This document shows positions 1 to 6,667 of a stretch of DNA of 9,916 bases, piece by piece. Source of the DNA: UBA685 sp002299005 (GTDB lineage: Bacteria > Pseudomonadota > Alphaproteobacteria > Puniceispirillales > Puniceispirillaceae); assembly GCA_963966775.1 (NCBI GenBank), contig CAXAAH010000057.1:1-9916 (forward strand), written 5' to 3'. The notes beneath the pieces were generated by a model. That model searched no databases. It had not been told where the DNA came from and saw nothing but the letters and a program-made list of their open reading frames with translations. A program made the position numbers and the translations under genes. How positions within the stretch are numbered: the first letter of the stretch is position 1; each line of letters starts with the position of its first letter.

Positions 1-330
1 CAAATCACCCAGCAGAACACAAGGCAAACACAGGCCAAAAAAGAGGCCCAAAAGATATTTAGCAAAATTGAAGGGCTGGTATTCGAGGCTATAAGGGAAG
101 ACCTAAAAGATGATATTGAGGCGCTTGTTGCCGCGCATATCCACGAAAACCCGCATTTGACGGCCAAACCCCCTGAAGCAAAACAACCTGAAGCCTTCCC
201 ACAAGATGCGTCTCACAAAATACGCCACCTGATCGAGGGCTATGTACAAGAGGTGCTGGAAGACCAAGCGCCCGCCATTGTGGCACGCACGCTTGAAGAA
301 GCGCTGTCGCCCAAAAAACCACCTCTATAA
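1..330 (+). CDS. 3' end of an unidentified helical protein (5' truncated by window edge)
   Basis: Frame 1 is open from the first base to a TAA at 328-330, giving 109 visible residues with no in-frame ATG, so the gene begins outside the window. I do not recognise the family. Visible residues 1-50 are Gln/Lys/Glu-rich and look strongly helical; a Pro/Lys/Glu-rich linker follows (about 51-70), then a second amphipathic helix to about residue 102 and a short Lys/Pro tail. The two helical parts resemble each other: both begin with IEG, followed by V at +2 and E at +4 from the glycine (residues 23-29 and 78-84). The pattern near the C-terminus, with a Pro and then IV at residues 91-94, loosely recalls the C-terminal helical region of PopZ/DUF2497 pole-organising proteins, but this is only a pattern impression. 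It lies 12 bases upstream of the zinc-ribbon gene and is probably co-transcribed with it. Confidence 0.6.
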   Translation, partial: QITQQNTRQTQAKKEAQKIFSKIEGLVFEAIREDLKDDIEALVAAHIHENPHLTAKPPEAKQPEAFPQDASHKIRHLIEGYVQEVLEDQAPAIVARTLEEALSPKKPPL

Positions 331-342
331 AATAGCCGCATC

Positions 343-843
343 ATGTCCTATCTCTGCCCCCATTGTCACAAAGAAAGCTATCTGCCAGAAGCCGTAGAAG
401 GGTTATCTGGTTTCTCGCTTATTTGCGGTCATTGCGATGGCCATTTCATCACCGAGCCTCCAGAAGAAGCGCTCATTGATGAAGGAGAGATATGCCCTCT
501 CAGCTGTCCTAAATGTGATATGGTGATGCATGTAGCCACCCAAGATTTTGATATTTTGGCTGATCAAATCATCAGCTGTCCTGCGTGTTTTGCAAAATTA
601 ACCTTGCCCACAAAATCGCCGCCACCACGCCGCCTGCCAGCGCGTTTTACGGCCAATCTTGTGACAAAATTAGCCATCATCTATTTGCTCATCCTTGCCA
701 GCCTTGCGCTGTTATTCACCCATGAAGGCAGCACATTTATCCACCAGCTAGCCAGCATGTCTGATACCCCGCAACGGGCGTTATTTTCATTCCGCAATCT
801 AATGCAAGAGTTTTTATCCTTCATTCAAGGCATCTTTCTCTGA
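343..843 (+). CDS. Double zinc-ribbon, single-pass membrane protein (hypothetical)
   Basis: A 166-residue protein with two likely zinc ribbons. The first has Cys pairs at residues 5/8 and 28/31, and the second has pairs at 55/58 and 79/82, with an extra Cys at 51. The ribbons resemble the MJ0042-type zinc fingers common in small alphaproteobacterial proteins. A Pro/Arg-rich segment (about 92-101) precedes one hydrophobic helix at about 109-125, then a roughly 40-residue tail. By the positive-inside rule the basic segment before the helix puts the ribbons in the cytoplasm and the tail in the periplasm (inference). No clear Shine-Dalgarno sequence precedes the ATG, which suggests translation coupled to the upstream gene 12 bases away. 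The molecular function is unknown; binding of nucleic acid or a protein partner through the ribbons is possible but nothing here shows it. Confidence 0.8.
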   Translation: MSYLCPHCHKESYLPEAVEGLSGFSLICGHCDGHFITEPPEEALIDEGEICPLSCPKCDMVMHVATQDFDILADQIISCPACFAKLTLPTKSPPPRRLPARFTANLVTKLAIIYLLILASLALLFTHEGSTFIHQLASMSDTPQRALFSFRNLMQEFLSFIQGIFL

Positions 844-844
844 T

Positions 845-873
845 GAGAGGCTGATGCGGTACGGGCCTTTTTT
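845..873 (+). terminator. Weak rho-independent terminator candidate
   Basis: Just after the stop of the zinc-ribbon gene, GAGAGGC at 845-851 can pair with GCCTTTT at 865-871, including two G-U pairs, around a 13-base loop. The right arm runs into six T residues (868-873). The stem has few GC pairs and the loop is large, so efficiency would be modest. The position, between a gene end and the rph transcription unit, fits. Confidence 0.3.
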
Positions 874-914
874 ATGGACTAGTCAGGCCTGATGAATTAC
901 CAGTGATAAAAGCC

Positions 915-950
915 CCGTAATAGAATAAAGCAAGCGCCTAGCCATTACGG
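915..950. repeat. 7-bp inverted repeat upstream of rph
   Basis: CCGTAAT at 915-921 is the exact reverse complement of ATTACGG at 944-950, with 22 bases between the arms. It sits about 45-80 bases before the rph start, where a regulator-binding site or a leader stem could lie. The arms differ from the heat-shock CIRCE element (TTAGCACTC/GAGTGCTAA). An AT-rich stretch with a possible -10 (TATAAA, 970-975) follows, but there is no convincing -35. Confidence 0.3.
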
Positions 951-992
951 CCAGATGCGCTATGTTTTATATAAAAGTTTAAGTGGAATAAT

Positions 993-1730
993 ATGACCAG
1001 CATGCAAAGACCATCAAAGCGCGCCGATAATGAATTACGCACCTTTGAGATAATCCCTCATTTTACCAAACATGCCGAAGGCTCATGCCTTGTCAAAGCA
1101 GGCGATACGCATGTGCTTGTCACAGCCAGTGTTGATGAACGTGTCCCATCATTCTTGCGCGGCACAAATCAAGGGTGGGTCACAGCTGAATATGGCATGT
1201 TGCCACGCTCGACCCATTCACGCATGGACAGAGAAGCCGCAAGAGGCAAACAATCAGGGCGCACCTTGGAAATTCAGCGCCTAATTGGCCGTGCATTGCG
1301 GGCGATTGTTGATTTATCTGCCCTTGGCGAGCGCCAGATTAAAATCGATTGCGACGTTATCCAAGCAGATGGCGGCACAAGAACCGCCTCTATCACAGGC
1401 GCATGGGTGGCCTTGGCAATCGCGGTTGAGAGGCTGATGCAAAAAGGCCTTATCACCGCCAACCCTATCATTGATCAGGTGGCGGCCATTTCATGCGGTA
1501 TCTATGAAGGCACGCCTGTGCTTGATCTTGATTATGATGAAGATAGCGCGGCCGAAACAGATGCGAATTTCATCCTCACAGCCTCTGGCGGTATGGTCGA
1601 AATTCAAGGCACTGCCGAGAAGACACCTTTCAGCCGTGATGAATTAAACCAGCTGATGGACCTCGCCGAACATGGATGCAAAAGCCTGTTCCAAACACAG
1701 CTTGACGCCTTTAACAAGGCGCGCGGCTAA
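993..1730 (+). CDS. rph: Ribonuclease PH
   Basis: Phosphate-dependent 3'-to-5' exoribonuclease that trims the 3' ends of tRNA precursors and other RNAs, releasing nucleoside diphosphates; the family forms a hexameric ring in the cytoplasm. The 245 residues match the family length of about 240. Visible signatures are RPSKRADNELR at the N-terminus (6-16), KHAEGS (26-31), the EYGMLPR stretch (66-72), KQSGRTLEIQRLIGR with the phosphate-site Arg at 90, ADGGTRTA (125-132), and the acidic cluster DLDYDED at 178-184 that supplies metal or catalytic carboxylates in this fold. The ATG at 993 has GGA (984-986) at good spacing; the ATG at 1002 aligns better with the usual family N-terminus but has no ribosome site, so 993 is preferred. 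It is first in the rph-rdgB-hemW operon, with rdgB 23 bases downstream. Confidence 0.97.
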   Translation: MTSMQRPSKRADNELRTFEIIPHFTKHAEGSCLVKAGDTHVLVTASVDERVPSFLRGTNQGWVTAEYGMLPRSTHSRMDREAARGKQSGRTLEIQRLIGRALRAIVDLSALGERQIKIDCDVIQADGGTRTASITGAWVALAIAVERLMQKGLITANPIIDQVAAISCGIYEGTPVLDLDYDEDSAAETDANFILTASGGMVEIQGTAEKTPFSRDELNQLMDLAEHGCKSLFQTQLDAFNKARG

Positions 1731-1753
1731 AGATGGTGTGAGGGGTTAGCTCT

Positions 1754-2365
1754 ATGGCACATACACTCAAAGGCCAAAAATTGATCATCGCCAGCCATAA
1801 TCAAGGCAAGGTGCGCGAAATTGGTGTTTTACTGGCGCCCTTTGGCCTTGATGTGGTCTCTGCGGGTGATCTGAATTTGCCAGAGCCAGAAGAAACAGGC
1901 CTGACCTATATTGCCAATGCCGAATTAAAGGCGCTTGCGGCGGCAAAAGCGGCTAACCTGCCTGCCTTGGCAGATGATTCAGGCCTTTCGGTCACAGCCC
2001 TTGGCGGCGCGCCTGGCATTTATTCAGCCAGATGGGCTGGCGCGGATAAGGATTTTAATCACGCCATGACGCGCGTCGCTGATGCGTTGCTAATGTCTGG
2101 CACCACAGATAGGTCGGCCGAATTTGTCTGTGCGCTGACCCTTGCTTGGCCCGATGGTCATAAGGTCTCTTTTGAAGGGCGTGTTGGCGGCACCATCACA
2201 TGGCCGATGCGTGGCACCAAGGGCTTTGGCTATGATCCGATTTTCACGCCGCATGGCCATAGCATAACCTTTGGCGAAATGGACCAAGACAAAAAGCACG
2301 CCATGAGCCACCGCGCCGTTGCCTTTGCCCAGCTTGTCTCTCATCTCAAAGATGCTAGTGCCTAA
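1754..2365 (+). CDS. rdgB: XTP/dITP pyrophosphatase (non-canonical purine NTP hydrolase, HAM1 family)
   Basis: Cleaves dITP, XTP and related deaminated purine triphosphates to monophosphate and pyrophosphate, keeping them out of DNA and RNA; a cytoplasmic, metal-dependent dimer in known members. The 203-residue length is typical. The protein shows the family motifs in order: SHNQGK (14-19), ETGLTYIANA (47-56), ADDSGL (73-78, with the catalytic Asp), GAPGIYSARWAG (85-96), GFGYDPIF (157-164) and SHRAVAF (185-191). A strong ribosome site, GAGGGG, lies about 8 bases before the ATG. The stop codon overlaps the hemW start by one base (TAATG at 2363-2367), so the two genes are probably translationally coupled. 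The same rph-rdgB-hemW order is common in alphaproteobacteria. Confidence 0.97.
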   Translation: MAHTLKGQKLIIASHNQGKVREIGVLLAPFGLDVVSAGDLNLPEPEETGLTYIANAELKALAAAKAANLPALADDSGLSVTALGGAPGIYSARWAGADKDFNHAMTRVADALLMSGTTDRSAEFVCALTLAWPDGHKVSFEGRVGGTITWPMRGTKGFGYDPIFTPHGHSITFGEMDQDKKHAMSHRAVAFAQLVSHLKDASA

Positions 2366-3534
2366 TGCAAAACAGCCCTGATTTTGGTCTTTATATTCAC
2401 TGGCCTTTCTGCCTCTCAAAATGCCCTTATTGCGATTTTAACTCGCATGTCGCTGGCACGATTGATGAGGATGATTGGCAAAAAGCCCTGATACTTGAAT
2501 TGCATCACATGGCCGAAAAAGCGGGCGAGTCGCTTTATGGTCACAGGCCGCTCACATCGATTTTCTTTGGCGGTGGCACACCCTCGCTGATGCCAACCAA
2601 AATAATGGCGGCGCTTATCGCAGAGGCAGAAAAAATCTTTGGCTTTGCCCCTCATAGTGAGATTACCGCAGAAGCCAACCCAACATCTGTTGAGACAGAC
2701 AAGCTGCAAGGCTTTAAAGCCGCAGGGGTTAACCGTGTCTCACTCGGCGTTCAGGCCCTTGATGATGCGGCCTTGCAATTCCTTGGCAGAGGTCATAGCG
2801 CGGCTGAGGCTATTACCGCCCTTGAAAAAGCGCGCGCGCTTTTTGACCGCCTATCGGTTGATTTGATTTATGGTCGCAACGGCCAAACCCCTGCCGCTTG
2901 GCAAGATGAATTATCACACGCGCTGTCCTTTGGCCTTGACCATCTGTCGCTTTATCAGCTGACCATTGAGCAAGGCACGCAATTTTATACAAGAGCGCGG
3001 ACAGGCGAGGTGCTAGCCCTTGATGATGATGAGATGGCGGCGCTTTATCAGATCACAGAAAGCCAAACCAGCGCGGCTGGCATGCGTTGTTATGAGGTCT
3101 CGAACTATGCCAAACAGGGCGCTGAATCACGTCATAATCTGACCTATTGGCGCACTGATGATTGGATTGGGATAGGGCCTGGCGCCTATGGCCGCTTGAC
3201 CATGCCAGATGGGCGCCAAGAAATTGCCTGCCGACCATCACCTGCTGGCTGGCTGTCACAGGCCCTTGATCAACAACAGGGCATTAAGACTATCACGCGT
3301 GAGACAGGCGGCGAGATTATCGAAGAAATTTTGATGATGGGCCTGCGCTTAGCAGAAGGTGTGCCTCTCTCACGGCTCACGCGCCTTGCGGGTCAAACAG
3401 ACTGGCCTTTTTCACAAACCGCCCTTGCGCCCTTTATCGAACAAGGCTGGCTCTCATTGGAACATGACACGCTCACCGCCTCATTAGAGGGGCGTATGCG
3501 GTTGAATTATATTCTTGAAAAGCTGCTGGCCTAA
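2365..3534 (+). CDS. hemW: Radical SAM heme chaperone HemW (HemN-like)
   Basis: A radical-SAM protein of the HemN/HemW family. HemW is now understood as a chaperone that binds heme and delivers it to respiratory enzymes, not as a coproporphyrinogen dehydrogenase, although older annotations call it oxygen-independent coproporphyrinogen III oxidase. The CxxxCxxC iron-sulfur motif is at Cys16/20/23, followed by DF; true HemN carries an extra Cys there (CxxxCxxCxC), which supports HemW. Further signatures are FFGGGTPS (67-74), AEANP (102-106), RVSLGVQ (124-130), the HemW-type HNLTYW (257-262) and the GIGPGAYG segment (269-276). The C-terminal HemN_C winged-helix part covers about 310-389. The length of 389 residues is normal. 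The start is fixed by the one-base overlap with rdgB. It converges on the lipoprotein gene with 8 bases between the stops, leaving no room for a separate terminator. Confidence 0.95.
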   Translation: MQNSPDFGLYIHWPFCLSKCPYCDFNSHVAGTIDEDDWQKALILELHHMAEKAGESLYGHRPLTSIFFGGGTPSLMPTKIMAALIAEAEKIFGFAPHSEITAEANPTSVETDKLQGFKAAGVNRVSLGVQALDDAALQFLGRGHSAAEAITALEKARALFDRLSVDLIYGRNGQTPAAWQDELSHALSFGLDHLSLYQLTIEQGTQFYTRARTGEVLALDDDEMAALYQITESQTSAAGMRCYEVSNYAKQGAESRHNLTYWRTDDWIGIGPGAYGRLTMPDGRQEIACRPSPAGWLSQALDQQQGIKTITRETGGEIIEEILMMGLRLAEGVPLSRLTRLAGQTDWPFSQTALAPFIEQGWLSLEHDTLTASLEGRMRLNYILEKLLA

Positions 3535-3546
3535 TTATTGGCCTAA
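3527..3546. repeat. 12-base direct repeat across the hemW / lpoA convergent stops
   Basis: TGGCCTAA occurs at 3527-3534 and again at 3539-3546, a 12-base period. The first copy contains the hemW stop codon and the second covers the stop of the convergent gene. It looks like a short slippage-type duplication. Confidence 0.5.
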
Positions 3547-5237
3547 AATTCTTTCGCTTCCATCACGGCTGGCACAAGCGTGCCGTCTTCCACTTGAAAC
3601 AGGCTATAGGTACGGTTATTGCGCCCATCAGCGGTCAGACGAAACGCGCCTGTATAGCCTTTAAAGCCTGCCTCAGATACTAGACGCCTAATAAGCGGTG
3701 ATTGCAAAGCGCCTGCTTGATTATTTCTGGCTTCATTATTTCTGGCACCATTATCAGATGTCGCATTATCATCTAGGGCCTCTTGTCCAATCGCGCGTGC
3801 GGCGGTTGCGGCTACGGCCATCGCATCAAAGCCAAGCTGGCTCAAAAAAGAGGCTGATTGGTTTTGATTAGTCTCTGCCCCATTAAACAGCCCGTCATAA
3901 CGCACCCCAAAAGCTTGGCGCAATTCAGGGTTGATGGTCGCCACATAAGCGCCTTGCAAAGATGGCTCGCCCAGCAGGCCAGCGCTTGCCCATAAATCGG
4001 TGCCAAGATAAGACACCCTGTCAGGGCCTAAATCATAATAGGATAATAAGGGCGCCACTTTGAGGACAAAGTCAGAGCCGCCTGCCAGCACAACACTATC
4101 ATAGGGTGGCGGCACATCTTGGATAAGCTGGTCATCTTCAAGCGGCTTATAATGGGTAAATGCTTTTAAGGCCTGCACCAGATTTTCATCATCAGCCCCG
4201 ACCGTGCCATCAACCACACTAACCGTGGCAGGAGCGATACCAAATGCCGCAAGACGGCCGACAAGATGCGCACTAAGCGCGCGGCCATAATCTGAATAAT
4301 CAGACAATATGGCGATATTATCATGCCCTTTAAGAATAGATTCAGCCAAGAGCGCATCTATCTGCTGTTCTGGCAATAGCCCCAATACCCATAGGCCGGG
4401 GCGCGCAATCGCGACATTATTTGAGAGCGATAAAACCGGAATCGAAGCTTCTGAAAAATAAGGGAAAGCCGCGCTGGCATTCGCACTGAATAAAGGGCCA
4501 ATCGCCAGATCTATCTCTGCGTCTATCGCCTCTGTCGCAAGCGCGCCTATCATCGCCTCATCAGACGTATCAAAATAGATAATCTCAAGCGCCGCATCAT
4601 TGAGCTGGAAATAGGCCATCTCAATACCATCTGCGACTTGACTGCCATAGATTTCGCGCGGGCCATTAAGGGGGACAAACACACCTATGCGCTTTTGCCT
4701 TGCTTGTTTTGCGGGCGGGGAAAAAGGCACTTGGCGCGCTAATTCATCACCCGGTAAACCAGCTGGCACACCACCCAGCTTTGGGGCGCGCAACATCGCA
4801 AAAGCCGCATCCAATGCCTCAGCCTCAAGAGACGGGTCACGCCCCTCAGGGATAAGAGATTCAAACGAGACAATCTCATCATCCGCGTCTTGCGCGCTTG
4901 TCTGATTATCCGTTTTTTCAAGCTCCCAGATGATTGCCGCTATCTGGTCATCAGCCTGATTACCAGATTGATTATCAGCGGCCGCCTCAAGCGCCTGATC
5001 AACCTCTTTGGCCAACGCCTGACTTTCTGTCAGCGCCGTCTCATTATCACCGGCCCTATTCTCACTAATCTCTGGTGCCGTCTCTGGCACAATCTCTGGC
5101 ACAAATTCTGGCACCACCACCGGCACCACCTTATTGGTCGTATTCTGCGCACAGCTTGTCATTAATAACGCACTCGCAAAGAGCGTTATCAGATAAGGGC
5201 GCTTAACAGCATGAGTGGGAGCGATACGGGCAAACAT
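3543..5237 (-). CDS. LpoA/LppC-family lipoprotein (penicillin-binding protein activator type)
   Basis: A predicted outer-membrane lipoprotein of 564 residues. The signal peptide has a basic start, a hydrophobic core (about 14-25) and the lipobox MTSC, with Cys29 as the lipidated residue and Ala at +2, which favours outer-membrane sorting. Residues about 36-180 form a disordered linker: a P-E-x repeat at 38-57 and Asp/Asn/Gln-rich stretches. From about 183 a type-1 periplasmic-binding fold runs to the end, with IGVFVPLNGP (184-193) and AIGPLFSANA (245-254) typical of alphaproteobacterial LppC-family proteins. In E. coli, LpoA activates the peptidoglycan synthase PBP1A; that activity here is inferred. 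The E. coli TPR domain is not evident and the linker takes its place. A longer reading frame starts at a TTG (5255), but that codon lies upstream of the predicted -10, so ATG 5237 is chosen. No ribosome site is visible. It is divergent from rsmI. Confidence 0.85.
   Translation of the reverse strand: MFARIAPTHAVKRPYLITLFASALLMTSCAQNTTNKVVPVVVPEFVPEIVPETAPEISENRAGDNETALTESQALAKEVDQALEAAADNQSGNQADDQIAAIIWELEKTDNQTSAQDADDEIVSFESLIPEGRDPSLEAEALDAAFAMLRAPKLGGVPAGLPGDELARQVPFSPPAKQARQKRIGVFVPLNGPREIYGSQVADGIEMAYFQLNDAALEIIYFDTSDEAMIGALATEAIDAEIDLAIGPLFSANASAAFPYFSEASIPVLSLSNNVAIARPGLWVLGLLPEQQIDALLAESILKGHDNIAILSDYSDYGRALSAHLVGRLAAFGIAPATVSVVDGTVGADDENLVQALKAFTHYKPLEDDQLIQDVPPPYDSVVLAGGSDFVLKVAPLLSYYDLGPDRVSYLGTDLWASAGLLGEPSLQGAYVATINPELRQAFGVRYDGLFNGAETNQNQSASFLSQLGFDAMAVAATAARAIGQEALDDNATSDNGARNNEARNNQAGALQSPLIRRLVSEAGFKGYTGAFRLTADGRNNRTYSLFQVEDGTLVPAVMEAKEF
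3721..3780. repeat. Degenerate 15-base tandem repeat inside the lipoprotein gene
   Basis: Four 15-base units start at 3721, 3736, 3751 and 3766. The first two share TTATTTCTGGC and differ in the last bases; units three and four keep only TTATC and scattered bases. In the protein (about residues 486-506, read on the minus strand) this gives an Asn-rich stretch with ARNN/EARNN-like repeats, probably an exposed loop in the binding-protein fold. Confidence 0.7.
5069..5128. repeat. 12-base tandem repeat encoding a Pro-Glu linker
   Basis: Five 12-base units start at 5069, 5081, 5093, 5105 and 5117. Units two and three are identical (TCTCTGGCACAA) and the rest diverge. On the minus strand each unit encodes four residues, giving the V-P-E-x repeat at residues about 37-56, just after the lipidated Cys. 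This is the flexible stalk between membrane anchor and folded domain. Confidence 0.75.
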
Positions 5238-5244
5238 AACCGAT

Positions 5245-5273
5245 ACTATAAGCAACCAATCAGCCTGTGTTAA
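5245..5273 (-). promoter_or_regulatory. Sigma-70-like promoter of the lpoA-type gene
   Basis: Read on the minus strand: TTAACA (5273-5268), a 17-base spacer, then TATAGT (5250-5245). Each hexamer matches the consensus at five of six positions and the spacer is ideal. Transcription would begin around 5237-5239, essentially at the ATG at 5237, so the mRNA may be leaderless. Confidence 0.55.
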
Positions 5274-5377
5274 CCATTGATTTTATCAATTGAGGATCAA
5301 ACCTATTGGTCATGTGGTTTTTATGCTATCACACTCTTAGCGTGCCACCTCTTTATCAACGGGTTTGATTTTCGAAA

Positions 5378-6208
5378 ATGCTGACACTTATCACCACACC
5401 GATTGGCAATTTAACTGATATGGCACCGCGCTCTATTACCGCGATTGAACAGGCTGATCTATTGGCTTGCGAGGATACGCGCCATACACAAAAGCTGATT
5501 ATGTTGCTTGGTATTAAGACCAATGCCCAGCTGATTGCCTATCATGATCATAATGGTGAGGCGATGCGCCCGCGCCTGATGAAGGCCTTGGAAAAAGGGC
5601 TCAAGGTCGGGCTGTTAAGTGATGCTGGCACGCCGTTAATCTCAGACCCCGGCTATAAGCTTGTGCGTGCTGTGCAAGAGGCAGGCTTTCCCATCACCGC
5701 GACAGCCGGTGCCTGTGCGCCGATTTTGGCACTTATCCTATCAGGCTTGCCAACCGACCGGTTTTTATTCCACGGCTTCATGCCAGACAAACAGAAATCA
5801 GCCACCGCTTTGCTTGAAGAATGCCGTCATATTAATGTGACCTCACTCTTCTTCATCAGCCCCTCGCACCTATTATCAAACCTCGTTCTGATTCATGAGA
5901 TTTGGGGAGACCGTGATGTGGCTTTGGTGCGCGAGATCACAAAATTGCATGAGGAAGTCACACGCCTGCCAATCGCAGAATTGATAGAAAGCCTGACCGA
6001 TACCGCGCGCCCCAAAGGCGAATTTGTGCTTGTTGTCGGCCCGCCGCCCAAGAAAAGTGACTATTCTGATGATGATATCACAGGCTTGCTTACCCAAAGA
6101 TTGGCTGATTTATCCCTCAAAGATGCGGTCGCAGAAGTGGCCAGCCTGACAGGTAAGCCGCGCAAGATGGTCTATCAAATGGCACTAGATTTGAACAAGA
6201 AAAGCTAG
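5378..6208 (+). CDS. rsmI: 16S rRNA (cytidine-2'-O-)-methyltransferase RsmI
   Basis: An SAM-dependent methyltransferase of the tetrapyrrole-methylase fold that 2'-O-methylates C1402 of 16S rRNA at the decoding centre, using the 30S subunit as substrate. Its 276 residues are normal for the family. Motifs in order: TPIGNL (7-12), CEDTR (31-35), SDAGTPLISDPG (81-92), SGLPTDRF (122-129), GFMPDK (133-138), a REITKLHEE segment, and GEFVLVVGP near 220. The loop that usually reads PGPxA is AGACA here (110-114), and the usual SPHRL-like segment reads SPSHLL; the rest is well conserved. The ATG at 5378 is the first start after an in-frame TGA at 5366. The ribosome site is weak. It is divergent from the lipoprotein gene and followed after 7 bases by yraN, as in many proteobacteria. 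Confidence 0.95.
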   Translation: MLTLITTPIGNLTDMAPRSITAIEQADLLACEDTRHTQKLIMLLGIKTNAQLIAYHDHNGEAMRPRLMKALEKGLKVGLLSDAGTPLISDPGYKLVRAVQEAGFPITATAGACAPILALILSGLPTDRFLFHGFMPDKQKSATALLEECRHINVTSLFFISPSHLLSNLVLIHEIWGDRDVALVREITKLHEEVTRLPIAELIESLTDTARPKGEFVLVVGPPPKKSDYSDDDITGLLTQRLADLSLKDAVAEVASLTGKPRKMVYQMALDLNKKS

Positions 6209-6215
6209 CAGATAA

Positions 6216-6617
6216 ATGACCAAGCGCGCGCCTCACCATCCACAAAAAAGCGCCCGCAACTTGGCCAAACGCAAAAAAGCCGAACGCGCCGGCAGATGGG
6301 CCGAATTGCTCATTGGCTGCCTCTATCTCATCCGCCTTTATCGCCTGATTAGCTGGCGTCATAAAACGCCCTATGGTGAGATTGATTTGATCATGCGCCG
6401 CGGTAATCACATCCGCTTTATTGAGGTAAAATACAGAACCGCCGCGCCAAATGCTGATAGCCCTGTCTCAGATAAACAAATGATCCGCCTCAGGCGCGCC
6501 GCGCTGGACGCCTATCACCGCCTGTCACCAGATGGCATGGCGGCTTGTCAATTCGACATTGTCCTTGTCACAAAGGGCGGCAAGATCACGCGGTTCGAGA
6601 ACCATATCGCGCTATAG
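6216..6617 (+). CDS. yraN: YraN family protein (UPF0102, PD-(D/E)XK nuclease-like fold)
   Basis: A 133-residue member of UPF0102, a family with an endonuclease-like fold whose cellular role is not settled. The nuclease signature is visible: Glu30 in the first helix (RWAELL), GEIDLI (54-59) with Asp57, and IEVKYR (69-74) with Glu70 and Lys72, which together form the PD-(D/E)XK pattern. QFDIVLV (112-118) corresponds to the conserved strand near the C-terminus. The first 25 residues are strongly basic and may contact nucleic acid. It starts 7 bases after the rsmI stop and is very likely co-transcribed with it. The rsmI-yraN pairing is widely conserved. There is no clear ribosome site, so translational coupling to rsmI is probable. 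Confidence 0.92.
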   Translation: MTKRAPHHPQKSARNLAKRKKAERAGRWAELLIGCLYLIRLYRLISWRHKTPYGEIDLIMRRGNHIRFIEVKYRTAAPNADSPVSDKQMIRLRRAALDAYHRLSPDGMAACQFDIVLVTKGGKITRFENHIAL

Positions 6618-6624
6618 GCGATAT
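6604..6624 (+). other. Hairpin over the yraN stop codon
   Basis: ATATCGC (6604-6610) pairs perfectly with GCGATAT (6618-6624) around a 7-base loop that contains the yraN stop codon. No T-run follows, so it is not a standard terminator. It could mark or protect an mRNA 3' end, or be chance. Confidence 0.35.
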
Positions 6625-6629
6625 CTGGC

Positions 6630-6659
6630 TTGTCGTGAATCCGTAAAATAGGGTATGAC
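6630..6659 (+). promoter_or_regulatory. Weak sigma-70-like promoter before the BON lipoprotein gene
   Basis: TTGTCG (6630-6635), an 18-base spacer and TATGAC (6654-6659), each four of six to consensus. It would give a leader of about 65-70 bases that includes the CTGAATAATT direct repeat. The 116-base gap after yraN makes a promoter here plausible, but the match is poor. Confidence 0.25.
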
Positions 6660-6667
6660 TTAATAGA

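Noticed and set aside
172..194. CCTGAAGC repeated with a 15-base period inside the first partial gene
   Set aside because: Only 8 bases match and both copies encode P-E-A in a low-complexity linker, so it is explained by protein composition.
844..1440. A 14-base match, TGAGAGGCTGATGC, at 844-857 and at 1427-1440
   Set aside because: Only two copies, one inside rph and no shared context; most likely chance.
4687..5165. Long plus-strand open frames opposite the lipoprotein gene
   Set aside because: They mirror the repetitive linker codons of the minus-strand gene and show no protein family features.
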